Of a DNA stretch of 64,000 bases, positions 63,701 to 64,000 are shown piece by piece; position 1 is the first letter of the stretch; the number at the start of each line of letters is the position of its first letter. The notes under the pieces are model-generated. The model ran no database searches. It was not told the origin of the DNA and saw only the letters and a program-made list of their open reading frames with translations. The position numbers were made by a program, and so were the translations under genes. The stretch covers positions 40,194,108 to 40,258,107 of the forward strand of contig NC_023758.2 of NCBI RefSeq assembly GCF_000499845.2, written 5' to 3'. The DNA is from Phaseolus vulgaris (Eukaryota > Streptophyta > Magnoliopsida > Fabales > Fabaceae).

Positions 63701-64000
63701 AATAGAAAAAGATTTTGGTATGCTTAGTGATAAAAAGTATTATATATATAATTATTTATTTAAAGAAAAATGTTTTCTCACGTTATACATTACATCACCA
63801 TGTTTATATTAAAAGTGGAGAAAGAGCAAAGGAACCCTTTTTTGCTAAATAAAAATGTGAAACTTTTTAAGAGGAAAAAAATTAACTTTTTTATAAATTA
63901 AAATGAGATTTTTTTTCCTCTGATAAATAATAAAGTTTCTTCTTCAAGAGTAAATTAACATGATGATTACTTATACTTTTGCTTAGCAGTGTTTCTTACT
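57727..64000. other. AT-rich DNA with no gene recognised
   Basis: About 57727-57900 is Dof 3' untranslated sequence. The remaining 6 kb is poly-A/T-rich. The phrase 'ggatccgtttggtgacc' at about 61361 resembles ends of small hAT-like elements, but a matching end was not found. Short open frames near 62000 and 63300 have no recognisable similarity. Confidence 0.5.

Overview
This window reads as plant nuclear DNA, most likely from a legume of the bean/cowpea/soybean group. It is very AT-rich, with short islands of intron-containing, GT-AG spliced plant genes. The legume assignment is an inference from gene content and repeat style; no ribosomal or organellar marker is present to fix the species.

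Eight protein-coding genes are supported. In order they are: a RALF peptide hormone precursor (minus, about 11.7-12.1 kb); an EST1/SMG7-like nonsense-mediated-decay protein in five coding exons (plus, 22.8-26.6 kb); a small two-helix membrane protein resembling the V-ATPase assembly factor Pkr1 (plus, 28.5-29.6 kb); nuclear-encoded chloroplast ribosomal protein uS5 (minus, 30.9-32.6 kb); a LEC2-type B3 transcription factor in six coding exons (minus, 39.4-43.0 kb); cytosolic ribosomal protein eS6 in six coding exons (plus, 47.5-49.6 kb); a DUF1764 protein (minus, 52.2-53.5 kb); and a single-exon Dof zinc-finger factor (plus, 56.9-57.7 kb). The exon joins were worked out by hand from reading frame, GT/AG sites and family conservation. 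The genes do not form a pathway. They are a normal mix of housekeeping genes (eS6, uS5c, SMG7L, Pkr1-like, DUF1764) and regulatory or signalling genes (RALF, LEC2-like, Dof).

The rest is mostly transposon-derived. The dominant signal is a family of about 260-380 bp palindromic elements that begin CACTACAAGAAAA and end with its complement. Seven of them are flanked by exactly matching 3-bp direct repeats, as expected for non-autonomous CACTA (EnSpm/CMC) elements. A larger 1.3-kb CACTA element (9852-11172) shares these ends, has GC-rich subterminal repeats and carries a tRNA-like SINE-like insert. A 2.3-kb foldback element (12989-15330) has kilobase-long inverted arms and near-matching 9-bp flanks, like a Mutator-type element. 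Other remnants are a Copia 5' LTR with gag, a Gypsy RNase H fragment split by a MITE, a LINE 3' end, and several TIR elements. The 57.7-64 kb end and the 17.9-21 kb and 32.6-37.5 kb stretches are AT-rich with little recognisable content.

I found no complete, clearly new multi-gene system. The most interesting material is the foldback transposon family, its nested insertions inside the LEC2-like gene, and the long hairpin element that could be a source of double-stranded RNA.
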